Origin: Tranquillimonas sp964472855
GTDB taxonomy: Bacteria > Pseudomonadota > Alphaproteobacteria > Rhodobacterales > Rhodobacteraceae
DNA: 64,000 nucleotides
NCBI GenBank assembly: GCA_964472855.1
Contig: CAYYMJ010000001.1
Coordinates: 89,042-153,041 of the forward strand
Reading direction: 5' to 3'
A program made the translations under genes and the position numbers. Within the stretch, counting starts at the first letter, position 1. Every line of letters starts with the position of its first letter. Positions 1-8,619 of the stretch are shown one piece after another. The notes below the pieces were generated by a model. It searched no databases. It had not been told where the DNA came from and saw only the letters and a program-made list of their open reading frames with translations.

Positions 1-1
1 G

Positions 2-1378
2 ATGCATGCCGCCGGTGTGCCGCAAACCGCGCTGCAACTGCTCCCCGGCGCCGGCACCCGCGTCGGCGCCGCGCTGACCGCGGACCCGCGCATCGACGGC
101 GTGACCTTTACTGGCGGCACCGACACGGCCCGGAATATTCGCAGCGCCATGGCCCGAAACCTCGCGCCGGGTGCGCCGCTGATCGCCGAAACCGGCGGGC
201 TGAACGCGATGATCGTCGACAGCACCGCCCTGCACGAGCAGGCGGTCACCGCCATCGTCGAAAGCGCCTTCCAGTCGGCGGGCCAGCGTTGTTCGGCCCT
301 GCGCTGCCTTTACGTGCAGGACGACATTGCCGACGCACTGATCGCAATGCTGAAAGGCGCCATGAACGAATTGAGCGTTGGCACGCCATGGCCCCTGTCC
401 ACCGATTGCGGCCCGCTGATCGACGCCGCCGCCCACACAGCCATCGCCCAGCATGTGGAACAGGCCCGGCGCGAGGGCCGGGTGCTGCACCAGACCGGCG
501 CCCCGTCCGGCGGGCATTTCCTGCCACCGACCCTGATCCGCATCGACGGCATCGGCGACCTGACGCGCGAGGTATTCGGCCCGGTCCTGCATGTCGCAAC
601 CTTCGCGGGCCCGGCGCTCGACCGGGTGATCGACGCCGTCAACGACACCGGCTTCGGGCTGACCTTCGGGCTGCAAACCCGCATCGACGACCGGGTGCAG
701 CATGTCTGCGACCGGGTCCATGCCGGCAATATCTATGTCAACCGCAACCAGATCGGCGCCATCGTCGGCAGCCAGCCCTTCGGGGGCGAGGGTCTGTCCG
801 GCACCGGCCCAAAGGCCGGCGGGCCCGACTACCTGGTGCGGCTTTCCCGCCACCCGGCGCCCGACACGGGTCCGCACCCGGGCCGATGGCCGGCCGCCGC
901 CGACTTGACCGCACTTGCAGAACGCCTGCGAACCGCGGCGGCGCAACCGACCCGGGACACCGGCCAGGCCCTGCCCGGGCCCACCGGCGAATCGAACCGC
1001 CTGACGCGCCTGCCGCGTCCACCGCTGCTCTGCCTCGGACCCGGGGCGGAAACGGCAGCCGCACAGGTGGCGGCGGTCACAGCACTTGGGGGACGGGCGG
1101 TGCAGGCCGGTGGCGCAATCGATGCCGCGCAACTGCCTGAACTGACGGATTTTTCAGCCATTATCTGGTGGGGCGACAATGACGCGGCCCGCAGATATGG
1201 CGCGGCGCTGGCCAGCCGCCATGGCCCGATCCTGCCGCTGATCACAGGCATGCCCGACCGGGCCCATGTCCTGCACGAACGCCATGTCTGCGTCGACACG
1301 ACCGCGACCGGCGGCAACGCCGAACTGCTGGGCCGGGAGCCGAACTCTACTTCTGTCCAGATACATCCCGGGGGGTGA
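2..1378 (+). CDS. putA: PutA C-terminal part: L-glutamate gamma-semialdehyde (P5C) dehydrogenase domain, 5' truncated by window edge
   Basis: This is the last 458 residues of a bifunctional proline dehydrogenase/P5C dehydrogenase, which oxidises proline to glutamate; the start lies outside the window. The aldehyde dehydrogenase signature is present: the base glutamate in AETGGLNAMIV and the catalytic cysteine in SAGQRCSALR, followed by EVFGPVLHV and the NRNQIGAIVGSQPFGGEG block typical of PutA. After about residue 290 comes the divergent PutA C-terminal domain, which ends near TTATGGNAELLG. The final residues (about EPNSTSVQIHPGG) are encoded by DNA of the dispersed repeat at 1347-1415, so the native stop was probably lost and replaced by one inside the repeat. 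A stand-alone aldehyde dehydrogenase is possible, but the C-terminal domain favours PutA. Confidence 0.9.
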   Translation: MHAAGVPQTALQLLPGAGTRVGAALTADPRIDGVTFTGGTDTARNIRSAMARNLAPGAPLIAETGGLNAMIVDSTALHEQAVTAIVESAFQSAGQRCSALRCLYVQDDIADALIAMLKGAMNELSVGTPWPLSTDCGPLIDAAAHTAIAQHVEQARREGRVLHQTGAPSGGHFLPPTLIRIDGIGDLTREVFGPVLHVATFAGPALDRVIDAVNDTGFGLTFGLQTRIDDRVQHVCDRVHAGNIYVNRNQIGAIVGSQPFGGEGLSGTGPKAGGPDYLVRLSRHPAPDTGPHPGRWPAAADLTALAERLRTAAAQPTRDTGQALPGPTGESNRLTRLPRPPLLCLGPGAETAAAQVAAVTALGGRAVQAGGAIDAAQLPELTDFSAIIWWGDNDAARRYGAALASRHGPILPLITGMPDRAHVLHERHVCVDTTATGGNAELLGREPNSTSVQIHPGG

Positions 1379-1415
1379 ATGCGCGGGCAACGCGCAGAGG
1401 GGGGCAGCGCCCCCC
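1347..1415 (+). repeat. Dispersed intergenic repeat, copy A (with terminator-like hairpin)
   Basis: The copy carries CTACTTCTGTCC (1347-1358), then ATACATCCCGGGGGG, and ends in a perfect hairpin GGGGGGC-AGC-GCCCCCC (1399-1415). Related copies lie at 2435-2492, 6820-6868, 29205-29239 and 34502-34540, all next to gene ends. It overlaps the last codons of putA. Confidence 0.75.
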
Positions 1416-1455
1416 TGCCCCGGGGCCTTGCGCCCGCAAGGCCCACAAACGCCCG

Positions 1456-2400
1456 TCAGCCGGGGGCGGACAGCGACCAGTCGATATCGGGCGCGATCGG
1501 GACGATCCCCAAAGGGTTCCGCTTGTCCGAGCGTGAATGATATCCGCGGCGGTATATGTCGAACCTGACCGTTTCGGCCACACCCGGCAGGGCATGGAAC
1601 CGCCGGGCATAGCGCCAGATGGCCGGATAGTCGCAGATCCGTCGGCGACCCAGCTTGAAGGCGGTGAAATAGGCCACGTCAAAACGTGCCAGCGTCGGGA
1701 AAAGCCGGATGTCGGCCTCGGTCATCCGGTCACCGGCCAGCCACGGCGCGTCCGCGAGCCGCGTCTCGATGGCGTCGAGCATGTCGAACACGCCTTCGGC
1801 AGCGGTCTCGTAGGCGCTTTGCGTCTCGGCAAAGCCGGCCCGGTAGACCCCGTTGTTCAGGGCCGGGTAGATCCGCTCGTTCCAGGCATCGATCTCGGGC
1901 CTCAGGTCACGGGGATAAAGATCGCGGGGGTGGCGCGCGGCGGCGGCAAAGGCCACCGGCAGGCTGCGCAGGATGTCGGCGGATTCGTTGGCGATCAGGT
2001 CGCCGCTGTCCCGGTCGACGATCAATGGCACGGTCACGCGTCCGGAATAGTCCGGCATGCCCCGGGCGTAGACCGCATGCAGGGCGCCAAGCCCGAACAG
2101 ATCGTCGCGGTAACCGGCGGCCGCGTCGAAGACCCAGCCCTCGGCCGACCGGCGCGGTGCGACGAACGACACCGGCAGCGCCGCCTCCAGCCCAAGGATC
2201 GCCCGGGCAAGCAGAACCCGGTGCGCCCAGGGACAGTTCCACGCGGCATACAGGTGATAGCGCCCCGGTGTGGCCGGCAAATCCGGGTCGTGACCGATCT
2301 GCCGGCGCAGAAGCGACGGGCTGCGCTGCCAGCTGCCATCGGCGGCGACGGCGCTTGCCTCGGCATCCGTCAGCCATTTTCCGTCGACCATGCGCCCCAT
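1456..2400 (-). CDS. yqjG: Glutathionyl-hydroquinone reductase (xi-class glutathione S-transferase)
   Basis: The 314-aa protein has the hallmarks of the YqjG/ECM4/PcpF family, which use glutathione to reduce glutathionyl-hydroquinones in the cytoplasm. The active-site motif is CPWAHRVLLAR at about residues 55-65, where the cysteine is catalytic. The upstream WQRSPSLLRR region, the family stretch NESADILRSL, the all-alpha C-terminal domain with GDRMTEADIRLFPTL, and the terminal RRGYHSRSDKRNPLGIVP also fit. Length matches the family (about 310-330 aa). It is monocistronic and divergent from the UPF0261 gene; the 5' side carries repeat copy B. Confidence 0.92.
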   Translation of the reverse strand: MGRMVDGKWLTDAEASAVAADGSWQRSPSLLRRQIGHDPDLPATPGRYHLYAAWNCPWAHRVLLARAILGLEAALPVSFVAPRRSAEGWVFDAAAGYRDDLFGLGALHAVYARGMPDYSGRVTVPLIVDRDSGDLIANESADILRSLPVAFAAAARHPRDLYPRDLRPEIDAWNERIYPALNNGVYRAGFAETQSAYETAAEGVFDMLDAIETRLADAPWLAGDRMTEADIRLFPTLARFDVAYFTAFKLGRRRICDYPAIWRYARRFHALPGVAETVRFDIYRRGYHSRSDKRNPLGIVPIAPDIDWSLSAPG

Positions 2401-2434
2401 ATCCGCCTGCCTTGCCCTGGTATCGCTGTTGACC

Positions 2435-2492
2435 GGGGGCGCTGCCCCCGTCCGCCGACGCTGCGCGCCCGCGAACTCCCCCGGGATATTTC
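2435..2492 (-). repeat. Dispersed intergenic repeat, copy B (inverted)
   Basis: Read on the minus strand it runs AAATATCCCGGGGGAG, TTCGCGGGCGCGCAGCG, then the hairpin GGGGGC-AGC-GCCCCC (2435-2449 in plus coordinates). It fills the space between two divergent genes. Confidence 0.75.
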
Positions 2493-2649
2493 ACGACAAG
2501 AGTAGCCCTGTCACCCCGTGAACCCAAGCCGCGCCCGGCGCGCCCGGACGGCGGGGTTGGGGGGCGCCGCCGCTGCCGTGCAATTGGCGGCGCTTTGTGA
2601 TCCAACTGACGCGGAACGGCCACCCGAACCTGTCTGCGAAGGACCAACC

Positions 2650-3876
2650 ATGACCAAGACCATCCTTGTCATCGGCACCTATGACACCAAGGACGACGAG
2701 CTTGGATACATATGCGACCGCATCGCGGCCCTGGGCGGGAACAGCCTGAGCATGGATGTCAGCGTGCTGGGCGACCCGTCACAGCCAGCCGATATTTCCA
2801 AGCACGCGGTGGCCGCCGCCGCCGGCAAGACCATCGCCGATGCCATCGATACCGGTGACGAGAACCGGGCCATGCAGATCATGGCGGCGGGTGCCGCGGC
2901 GCTGACCGCGCGTCTGCACGCCGAGGGGCGCATCGACGGCGTGGTGGGGCTGGGCGGCACCATGGGAACCGACCTGGTGCTTGACTGCTGTCAGGCGCTG
3001 CCGATGGGCGTGCCGAAATACGTGGTGTCGACCGTCAGCTTTTCACCGATCATCCCCCCCGACCGCCTGTCACCCGATATCCAGATGATCCTGTGGGCCG
3101 GCGGGCTATATGGGTTGAATTCGGTCTGCAAATCGTCGCTGTCGCAGGCGGCCGGCGCGGTGCTGGGGGCGGCGCGGGCGGTCGAGCCGCCAACCGGCGA
3201 CCGGCCGGTGGTCGGCATGACCAGCCTTGGCAGTTCATGCCTGAGCTACATGAAGCTTCTGAAGCGCCCGCTCGAGGCGCGGGGATTCGAGGTGGCGGTA
3301 TTCCATGCCACCGGCATGGGCGGCATGGCGTTCGAGGCCCTGGCCCGTCAGGGCCGTTTCAGCGTTGTGCTGGACCTGGCGCTGCCAGAGCTTGGCAACC
3401 TGATGGTGGGATCGGTCATCAACGCCGGGCCCGACAGGCTGACCGGCGCCGGGGCGGCGGGCGTGCCGCAGATCGTGTCACCGGGCTGTGCCGACCTGAT
3501 CGACTTTGCCGGCTGGCAGGACATTCCGCCGGCCTATGCCGACCGGCCATTTCACGCCCATAACCGGCTGATCAAATCGTCGGGCCTGTCGGGCGCCGAG
3601 CGTCGCGCGCTGATCCGCGACATCTTTGCCCGGCTGGCCGGTGCCGACGGACCCGCGCGGTTCGTCATGCCGACCGCCGGGGTCGAAGCCTGGGACAAGC
3701 CGGGCGAGCCGGCCCATGACCCGGCGGCGCTGGCCGAGATGGTCGACGAGGTGCGCCACGCCGCCACCGTCCCGGTGACCGAGGTCGACGCCCATATCAA
3801 CGACCAGGCGTTTGCCGACGCCGTGCTGAGCGTTCTCGACGGCTGGATCGCCGACGGCACAGTGCGCACCGGCTGA
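2650..3876 (+). CDS. UPF0261 / Tm-1-like ATP-binding domain protein
   Basis: The protein is 408 aa from the ATG at 2650, chosen because GAAGGA lies just upstream and the protein then begins TKTILVIGTYDTKDDE, the conserved UPF0261 N-terminus; the frame is open further up but shows no family similarity there. A glycine-rich loop VVGLGGTMGTDL sits near residue 100. GMTSLGSSCLSYMKLL follows near residue 190, and VFHATGMGGMAFEAL near residue 220 marks the second domain. The family resembles the N-terminal part of plant Tm-1; its bacterial role is not established. It often sits near other catabolic genes, but here it is alone. Confidence 0.85.
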   Translation: MTKTILVIGTYDTKDDELGYICDRIAALGGNSLSMDVSVLGDPSQPADISKHAVAAAAGKTIADAIDTGDENRAMQIMAAGAAALTARLHAEGRIDGVVGLGGTMGTDLVLDCCQALPMGVPKYVVSTVSFSPIIPPDRLSPDIQMILWAGGLYGLNSVCKSSLSQAAGAVLGAARAVEPPTGDRPVVGMTSLGSSCLSYMKLLKRPLEARGFEVAVFHATGMGGMAFEALARQGRFSVVLDLALPELGNLMVGSVINAGPDRLTGAGAAGVPQIVSPGCADLIDFAGWQDIPPAYADRPFHAHNRLIKSSGLSGAERRALIRDIFARLAGADGPARFVMPTAGVEAWDKPGEPAHDPAALAEMVDEVRHAATVPVTEVDAHINDQAFADAVLSVLDGWIADGTVRTG

Positions 3877-3914
3877 CGCCCGGCGGGTCAGGCCGCCACC
3901 CGCCGTAAGGCGAG

Positions 3915-3931
3915 ATTTTTCGCCGAAAAAT
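3915..3931. terminator. Bidirectional palindrome between convergent genes
   Basis: ATTTTTCG-C-CGAAAAAT is a perfect 17-nt inverted repeat with T-tracts on either strand. It lies between the stop of the UPF0261 gene (3876) and the stop of the molybdoenzyme gene (3951), as expected for a shared terminator. Confidence 0.5.
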
Positions 3932-3950
3932 TGGCACCATGGCGCGTGGA

Positions 3951-5066
3951 TCAGTCGGGCAGGGCCGGAAAGCTGTCAGACACGGTCACCGCGACCTCGT
4001 GACAGCTGTTGATGGCAAAGCCCGACAGGTTCCACGGTGCCTTTGGCGGCTGCACGTTGCCGTCGGCGTCGGTGGCCCGGCAGCGCAGGACATGGTCACC
4101 GGGGCTGGCCTGCCAGTCGACCGACCACCCGGTCCAGGCATAGTCGCCGGCGCGCCCGTGCAGCGTTGCCTGTTGCCAGTCGTCGCCGGCGGCAAAGTCG
4201 ACACGCCGGATGCGCCGCCCGCCGCCCGACCATGCACGGCCGACGATCCGCACCCTGCCCGGACGCACCAGCCGCGCCCGGCTCAGCCAGTCGGGCACCC
4301 CGGGCGGCACCATCAGCGACTTGACCGCCAGTTCGGTCAACGGCACGCCCGGGTCATCCGCGTGCTGGCGCAGCATATAGCTTTGAACCTGCTGGTGGCC
4401 GCCAAACCGGTGCGGGATGGCCCGCACATCCGTCAGCCACTTGACCGACGCCATGCCGAACCAGCCCGGCACAACAATGCGCAGCGGCGCGCCATGCTGG
4501 GGCAGCAGCGGCTGGCCGTTCATTTCATGGACCAGCAGCGCATCGAGCCCGGCCAGCTGATCCGGGGTCAGGCTGCGGGCAAAATAATGCGGGTGCCCGT
4601 CGTCAAATCCGAAATCGGCACCGGTAAAGACCAAATCCTCCACACCGGCCCGCGGCCTGGCCCGGGCGATCACGTCGGCCAGCGGCGTGCCGGTCCAGAC
4701 CGACGTTCCGAAGGCCTCGTGCAGCCACGGCATCGAGCGGTTGCGGTCACGCATCTTGGCGCGGCCGTTGCCGCCGCATTCCAGAGTGACCGGCATGCTG
4801 ACCTGCGGCATTGCACGAATGTCGGCCATCGTCAGGCTGACCGGCCGGTCAAAACCGTCGTGCAGCCGCAGGACATGGGCGGCGGGGTCAAGCATGGGCA
4901 CGTCGAAATGCGTCAGCAGATAGTGGGCGCCGGTGGGCGTGACATCCTGCGCCAGCATCTCCAGCAAACCGCCATGATTGCGGTTGGCCAGCGCCCGCTC
5001 GAACTCGGTATACGCGCCCTCGGTGTCCTTCTGTTTGGCCGCCGGGTCGGTGAAGGGGTTGGACAT
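3951..5066 (-). CDS. Sulfite oxidase-family molybdopterin oxidoreductase (SoxC/sulfite dehydrogenase-like)
   Basis: The 371-aa protein has the two domains of the sulfite-oxidase family. The Mo-cofactor domain includes the molybdenum-ligand cysteine in TLECGGNGR, the DGHPHYFARSL stretch, and HGAPLRIVVPGWFGMASVKWL. The C-terminal Mo-co dimerisation domain includes VRIVGRAWSGGG and HVLRCRATDADGNVQP. No Tat signal or transmembrane segment is visible at the N-terminus (MSNPFTDPAAKQKDTEG), unlike classical periplasmic SoxC. No cytochrome partner gene is adjacent. It lies just downstream of the gap that removes the end of kdsA, on the same strand. The true substrate may be sulfite or another small oxidisable molecule. 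Confidence 0.85.
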   Translation of the reverse strand: MSNPFTDPAAKQKDTEGAYTEFERALANRNHGGLLEMLAQDVTPTGAHYLLTHFDVPMLDPAAHVLRLHDGFDRPVSLTMADIRAMPQVSMPVTLECGGNGRAKMRDRNRSMPWLHEAFGTSVWTGTPLADVIARARPRAGVEDLVFTGADFGFDDGHPHYFARSLTPDQLAGLDALLVHEMNGQPLLPQHGAPLRIVVPGWFGMASVKWLTDVRAIPHRFGGHQQVQSYMLRQHADDPGVPLTELAVKSLMVPPGVPDWLSRARLVRPGRVRIVGRAWSGGGRRIRRVDFAAGDDWQQATLHGRAGDYAWTGWSVDWQASPGDHVLRCRATDADGNVQPPKAPWNLSGFAINSCHEVAVTVSDSFPALPD

Positions 5067-5103
5067 TGCCGCCGGCCTTTCAATCGGTTTTCACAGGCTT
5101 GGA

Positions 5104-5941
5104 TCATTCGGCCTCGGTCACGNNNNNNNNNNNNNNNNNNNNNNNNNNNNNNNNNNNNNNNNNNNNNNNNNNNNNNNNNNNNNNNNNNNNNNNNNNNNNN
5201 NNNNNNNNNNNNNNNNNNNNNNGGCGCCTCGTGCGTTTCGATGAAAACAGCCGCGACCCCAACCGCCACGGCGGCCCGCGCAAGCGGCGCGATAAACTCT
5301 GCCTGCCCGCCCGAGGCGGCGCCCAGCGCCGCGGGCAACTGCACCGAATGGCTGGCGTCAAACACCACCGGATACCCGGTCCGCGCCATGATCGTCAGGC
5401 CGCGCATGTCGTTGACCAGCATGTTGTATCCAAAGCTGGTTCCGCGCTCGGTCAGCAGGATCCGGCGGTTGCCCGTGCTTTCGATCTTGCCGATCACATT
5501 GCCCATGTCGGCGGGGGCCATGAACTGGCCCTTCTTGACGTTGATCGCCGCCCCCGTCCGCCCAGCCGCCAACAGCAGATCGGTCTGGCGCGACAGCAAC
5601 GCCGGAATTTGCAGGACGTCGGCAACCTCGGCCGCCGCCGCGCACTGGGCCGGGTCATGCACATCGGTCAGGGTCGGGCAACCCACCCTCTCGCGCACGC
5701 GCCCCAGCATGGCCAGCCCCGGCCCGATCCCCGGACCGCGGGCGCCGGCGATGCCCGAACGGTTGGCCTTGTCAAAGCTGGCCTTGAACACGAAGCCAAC
5801 CCCCTGGGTCGCGCAAATCTCGGCCAGCCTGCCGGCCAGCATCAGCGCGTGATCGGCCGTCTCCAACTGGCAGGGCCCGGCGATCAGCGTCAGGGGCCGG
5901 TCGTTGCCGAACGTGACCGGGCCCGCAACGACACGCGTCAC
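5104..5941 (-). CDS. kdsA: 3-deoxy-8-phosphooctulonate synthase (KdsA), 3' end interrupted by assembly gap
   Basis: KdsA condenses PEP with arabinose-5-phosphate to make Kdo-8-phosphate for LPS. About 239 residues are readable, starting from a GTG at 5941 that overlaps the kdsB stop by 4 nt (GTGA). Signatures are LIAGPCQLE, GFVFKASFDKANRSG, GCPTLTDVH, INVKKGQFMAP, TERGTSFGYNMLVNDMRG and VVFDASHSVQLP. The reading breaks after FIETHEA at the 100-N gap (5123-5222), where roughly 40-45 C-terminal residues are expected. VTEAE-stop at 5104 on the far side may be the true end, but it is not in frame across exactly 100 N, so the gap length is unknown. Confidence 0.9.
5123..5222. other. Assembly gap (100 N) inside kdsA
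   Basis: A run of exactly 100 N, a conventional placeholder for unknown length. The flanks share no obvious overlap. Confidence 0.95.
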
Positions 5942-6750
5942 ACCAGCCCCCCCCGGGCAAGGATCGCCTCGATGATAGGAATGTCCGAGGGGTTGTTCAG
6001 CTCCCAGAACTCGTGGGCCGGCGGCGACACCGGAACACAACGCACCGGCAGGCCGTTTTCGAGAAACCGCAACTGTTCCAGACCCTCGCGCCGCTCCAGC
6101 GGACCCTCGGGCAGATCGAGATATGCTTCCAGCGCGCCGGGCCGATAGGCATAACAGCCGACATGGTGATAGACCGCGACCGCGTCGGCGGGCGCATCGT
6201 CATAATGCGGCAGGATCTCCTTCGAGAAATACAGCGCGTCGCGCCGGGCATCGAACACCGCGGTCGTCGCCCCGGCGCGGCCGGCCCGCCGGTCGGCCAG
6301 AAGGTTCGCCAACTGCTCGGGCGACGTCTTCAGCACCGGCGTCGCCACCGAAACCGCCGGTGCGTCGCGCATTTCCCGCATCAAGGCCGCCACGAAATCG
6401 GGCGGCGTCAGCAACGCATCGCCCTGCAGGTTGATCACCACGTCGGGGCGCGTCTCAAGCTGCTCCAGCGCCGCCGCGCAGCGTTCCGAGCCATTGCGGC
6501 ACCCCGCGGGCGTCATCAGAACCTGCGCGCCAAACCCCCGGGCCGGTTCGGCAATCTCGGCACTGTCGGTCAGAACAAACACCTGCGCCGGCGGCAAGGC
6601 GGCGCAGGCCGCGTCCCAGCTGCGCCGGATCAGGCTGCGCGCCTGCCCGGTTGCCCCACGGATCGCGGCCAGGGGCTTGCCGGGAAAGCGGCTGGACGCA
6701 AAACGCGCCGGTATGAATATGACCGCCTGCACCCGCCGGCCCCCCTTCAT
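5938..6750 (-). CDS. kdsB: 3-deoxy-manno-octulosonate cytidylyltransferase (KdsB)
   Basis: The 270-aa enzyme activates Kdo with CTP to CMP-Kdo, the donor for lipid A-core assembly. Visible signatures are the N-terminal nucleotide loop IFIPARFASSRFPGKPL, the NGSERCAAAL stretch, VINLQGDALLTPPDF (Mg/CTP site) and HHVGCYAYRPGAL. Either the ATG at 6750 or an internal GTG (VQAVIFIPAR) could be the start. It is co-transcribed with kdsA, whose start overlaps its stop by 4 nt. Length is slightly above E. coli KdsB (248 aa), mainly through the N-terminal MKGGRR extension. Confidence 0.95.
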   Translation of the reverse strand: MKGGRRVQAVIFIPARFASSRFPGKPLAAIRGATGQARSLIRRSWDAACAALPPAQVFVLTDSAEIAEPARGFGAQVLMTPAGCRNGSERCAAALEQLETRPDVVINLQGDALLTPPDFVAALMREMRDAPAVSVATPVLKTSPEQLANLLADRRAGRAGATTAVFDARRDALYFSKEILPHYDDAPADAVAVYHHVGCYAYRPGALEAYLDLPEGPLERREGLEQLRFLENGLPVRCVPVSPPAHEFWELNNPSDIPIIEAILARGGLV

Positions 6751-6819
6751 CTGTGGCCCGATCTAGCCAATCGCCAGCGCTGGCGCAATCTTTGCTGCCC
6801 GGCCCATCATCTTGGCAAA

Positions 6820-6868
6820 AATATCCCGGGGTGAATGCGCGCGCCCGCGCGCAGAGGGGCAGCGCCCC
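6820..6868 (+). repeat. Dispersed intergenic repeat, copy C
   Basis: ATATCCCGGGGTGAATGCGC is followed by a GC-rich stretch and the hairpin GGGGC-AGC-GCCCC (6856-6868). It lies downstream of the IclR gene stop and upstream of kdsB. Confidence 0.75.
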
Positions 6869-6890
6869 TGTCGCGGATGGCCCATATAGC

Positions 6891-7640
6891 CTAGACGCTC
6901 AGGCCGGCGCGGTGTCGCAGCAGCGACGCCTCCAGCCCCGGGCGCACGCGCGCATAGCGGCTCGACGGCACTGGCACCGACAGGGCGAACACGTCGCCGC
7001 CGGGCTCGATCAGGGCAAAGCCGATGGCGCAGATGCCCTCGGTATGTTCATTCTCGTCGCGCGCCAGCGCCCCGGCCCGGATGGCGGCGATTTCCTCCAA
7101 TAGCCCGGCCACCGGTGCGCCGGGGCGGCCCTGGGCCTCGAATTCCCGCACCGCCAGTTGCGCGGCCAGCCCATGGTCGAGACAGGCCAGCGCTGCCTTG
7201 CCGTTGGCGGTGCTGGTCAGGGGAAAGGCCTCGCCGATACTGGACACGGTGCGCAGCCGGTGCCCGCCGACCACCTGGTCGATGAACAGCATCCGCCCGC
7301 CGTCAAGGATGGCCAGGTCCACCGTCTCGCCGGTTTCTTCCGATATGGCGCGCATCACCGGGCGCATGCGGGTGCGCATATCGGGCCGGGCGGCGGCGGC
7401 AAGGCTTTGGATCTCGGGCCCCAGCCTGATTCCCCCATGTCCCCTTTCCGTCGCGATCAGCCCCTCGTCGGCCAGCGCCGACACGATCCGCTGTACCGTA
7501 GAGCGGGGCAACTCCACCTGAACGGCGATCTGGCCAAGGCTCAAACCGCCAGATTCGCGCGCCAGCAGCCGCAGAATACCCGCAGCACGCGAAATGACTT
7601 GAATGCCTTGATTTTTCTTAATTTCCTTGGTGTCGGACAT
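6891..7640 (-). CDS. IclR-family transcriptional regulator
   Basis: The 249-aa protein has the IclR layout: a winged helix at about residues 12-75 (ISRAAGILRLLARESGGLSLGQIA, helix 3 near LPRSTVQRIVSAL) and an effector-binding GAF-like domain from about residue 80. The latter includes ETVDLAILDGGRMLFIDQV, TSTANGKAALA and GICAIGFALIEPGG. It is divergent from the cyclase gene at 7780 with a 139-bp shared upstream region, so it most likely controls the long plus-strand catabolic operon. The effector is unknown. Confidence 0.92.
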   Translation of the reverse strand: MSDTKEIKKNQGIQVISRAAGILRLLARESGGLSLGQIAVQVELPRSTVQRIVSALADEGLIATERGHGGIRLGPEIQSLAAAARPDMRTRMRPVMRAISEETGETVDLAILDGGRMLFIDQVVGGHRLRTVSSIGEAFPLTSTANGKAALACLDHGLAAQLAVREFEAQGRPGAPVAGLLEEIAAIRAGALARDENEHTEGICAIGFALIEPGGDVFALSVPVPSSRYARVRPGLEASLLRHRAGLSV

Positions 7641-7779
7641 GTCAGCCAGCCCCGGCGTTTCGCAAGCATTTCTGCGTCAAAGCCTAGGCGCCAACGTCGC
7701 TCAAATCAATGATTGACCGACATGCGATACAACCCACACCATAATACGAAACAACGCGCGACTGTCATGGGAGGACAAG
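7641..7779. promoter_or_regulatory. Divergent promoter region with candidate operator
   Basis: This intergenic region is AT-richer than its surroundings. It holds the perfect palindrome TCAAT-G-ATTGA at 7706-7716 and related half sites (GATACAAC, AATACGAAACAAC) at about 7726-7757. It is a plausible binding region for the divergent IclR protein; a GGGAGGA ribosome site precedes the ATG at 7780. Confidence 0.4.
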
Positions 7780-8619
7780 ATGACCGCCACCATCCGCGGG
7801 ATTGAGTTTCAGGAAAACCACGACAACGACATGGGGCTCGAGTTCGTCAACCTCAGCCACCGCTTTGGCTTTCAATGCCCGAACTGGCCCTACTTCAAAG
7901 ACGTCGCCATCGAGCGCAAGCACTACATGGCCAAGTCGGGGGTGCTGAGCCAGACCATCACCACGACAATGCATGTCACCACCCATATCGACGCGCCGGC
8001 GCATGTGGTTCAGGGCACCCCCTTCATCGACGAGGTGCCGCTGCCGCATTTCTTCGGCTCGGGGCTGGTGGTCAGCATCCCCAAGAAGAAGTGGGAGCAG
8101 ATCACCGCCGACGATCTGGAACAGGCCTGCGGCCACGCGATCCGGCCCAATGACGTGCTGATCATCAACACCGGCTGGCACAAGGTCTACGAAGACGGCG
8201 ACTATTTCGCCTATTGCCCGGGCCTCGTGCCATCGGCCGCCGACTGGATGGTGGACAAGGGCATCAAGGTGGTGGGCCATGACACTCAGGCCAACGACCA
8301 TCCGCTGGCCACCGCCATCGGCCCGCAGCGCAACGGCCCGATCCTGCCGCATCTCGAGGCCGAATACCTCGAATGGTCCGGCGGCGTGGACTGGAAAGAC
8401 GCCTTCCCCGAATGGGAACCGGTGCACAACAAGCTGTTCTCGAACGGCATCCTCGGCATCGAGAACGTCGGCGGCGACCTTGACCGCGTGACCGGCAAAC
8501 GCTGCACCTTCGCCTTCTTCCCGTGGAACTGGGACCGCGGCGACGGCTGCATCATCCGCCTTGTCGCCATGATGGACCCCGGCCAGAACTATCGCATCGA
8601 AGCCGGCGAGACGTTCTGA
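7780..8619 (+). CDS. Cyclase-family metal-dependent hydrolase (kynurenine formamidase-like fold)
   Basis: The 279-aa protein carries the cyclase-family (PF04199) metal motif HVTTHIDAPAHV at about residues 66-77, corresponding to HxxTHxDxPxH, and the second-site stretch VVGHDTQANDHPL with IENVGGDL near the C-terminus. Members hydrolyse amides or lactones such as N-formylkynurenine or isatin, usually with Mn or Zn. It is the first gene after the IclR regulator, with a strong ribosome site (GGGAGGA) ahead of the ATG. Its stop overlaps the next start by one base, so it heads the operon. No kynurenine or isatin genes are nearby, so a different ring or amide substrate is likely. Confidence 0.9.
   Translation: MTATIRGIEFQENHDNDMGLEFVNLSHRFGFQCPNWPYFKDVAIERKHYMAKSGVLSQTITTTMHVTTHIDAPAHVVQGTPFIDEVPLPHFFGSGLVVSIPKKKWEQITADDLEQACGHAIRPNDVLIINTGWHKVYEDGDYFAYCPGLVPSAADWMVDKGIKVVGHDTQANDHPLATAIGPQRNGPILPHLEAEYLEWSGGVDWKDAFPEWEPVHNKLFSNGILGIENVGGDLDRVTGKRCTFAFFPWNWDRGDGCIIRLVAMMDPGQNYRIEAGETF

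Noticed and set aside
3939..5852. Plus-strand open frame across the kdsA gap
   Set aside because: Opposite the molybdoenzyme and kdsA, both clearly on the minus strand.
7780..8619. Kynurenine formamidase (KynB) assignment
   Set aside because: The metal motif fits the cyclase superfamily only; no tryptophan-pathway genes are nearby and the protein is longer than typical KynB.
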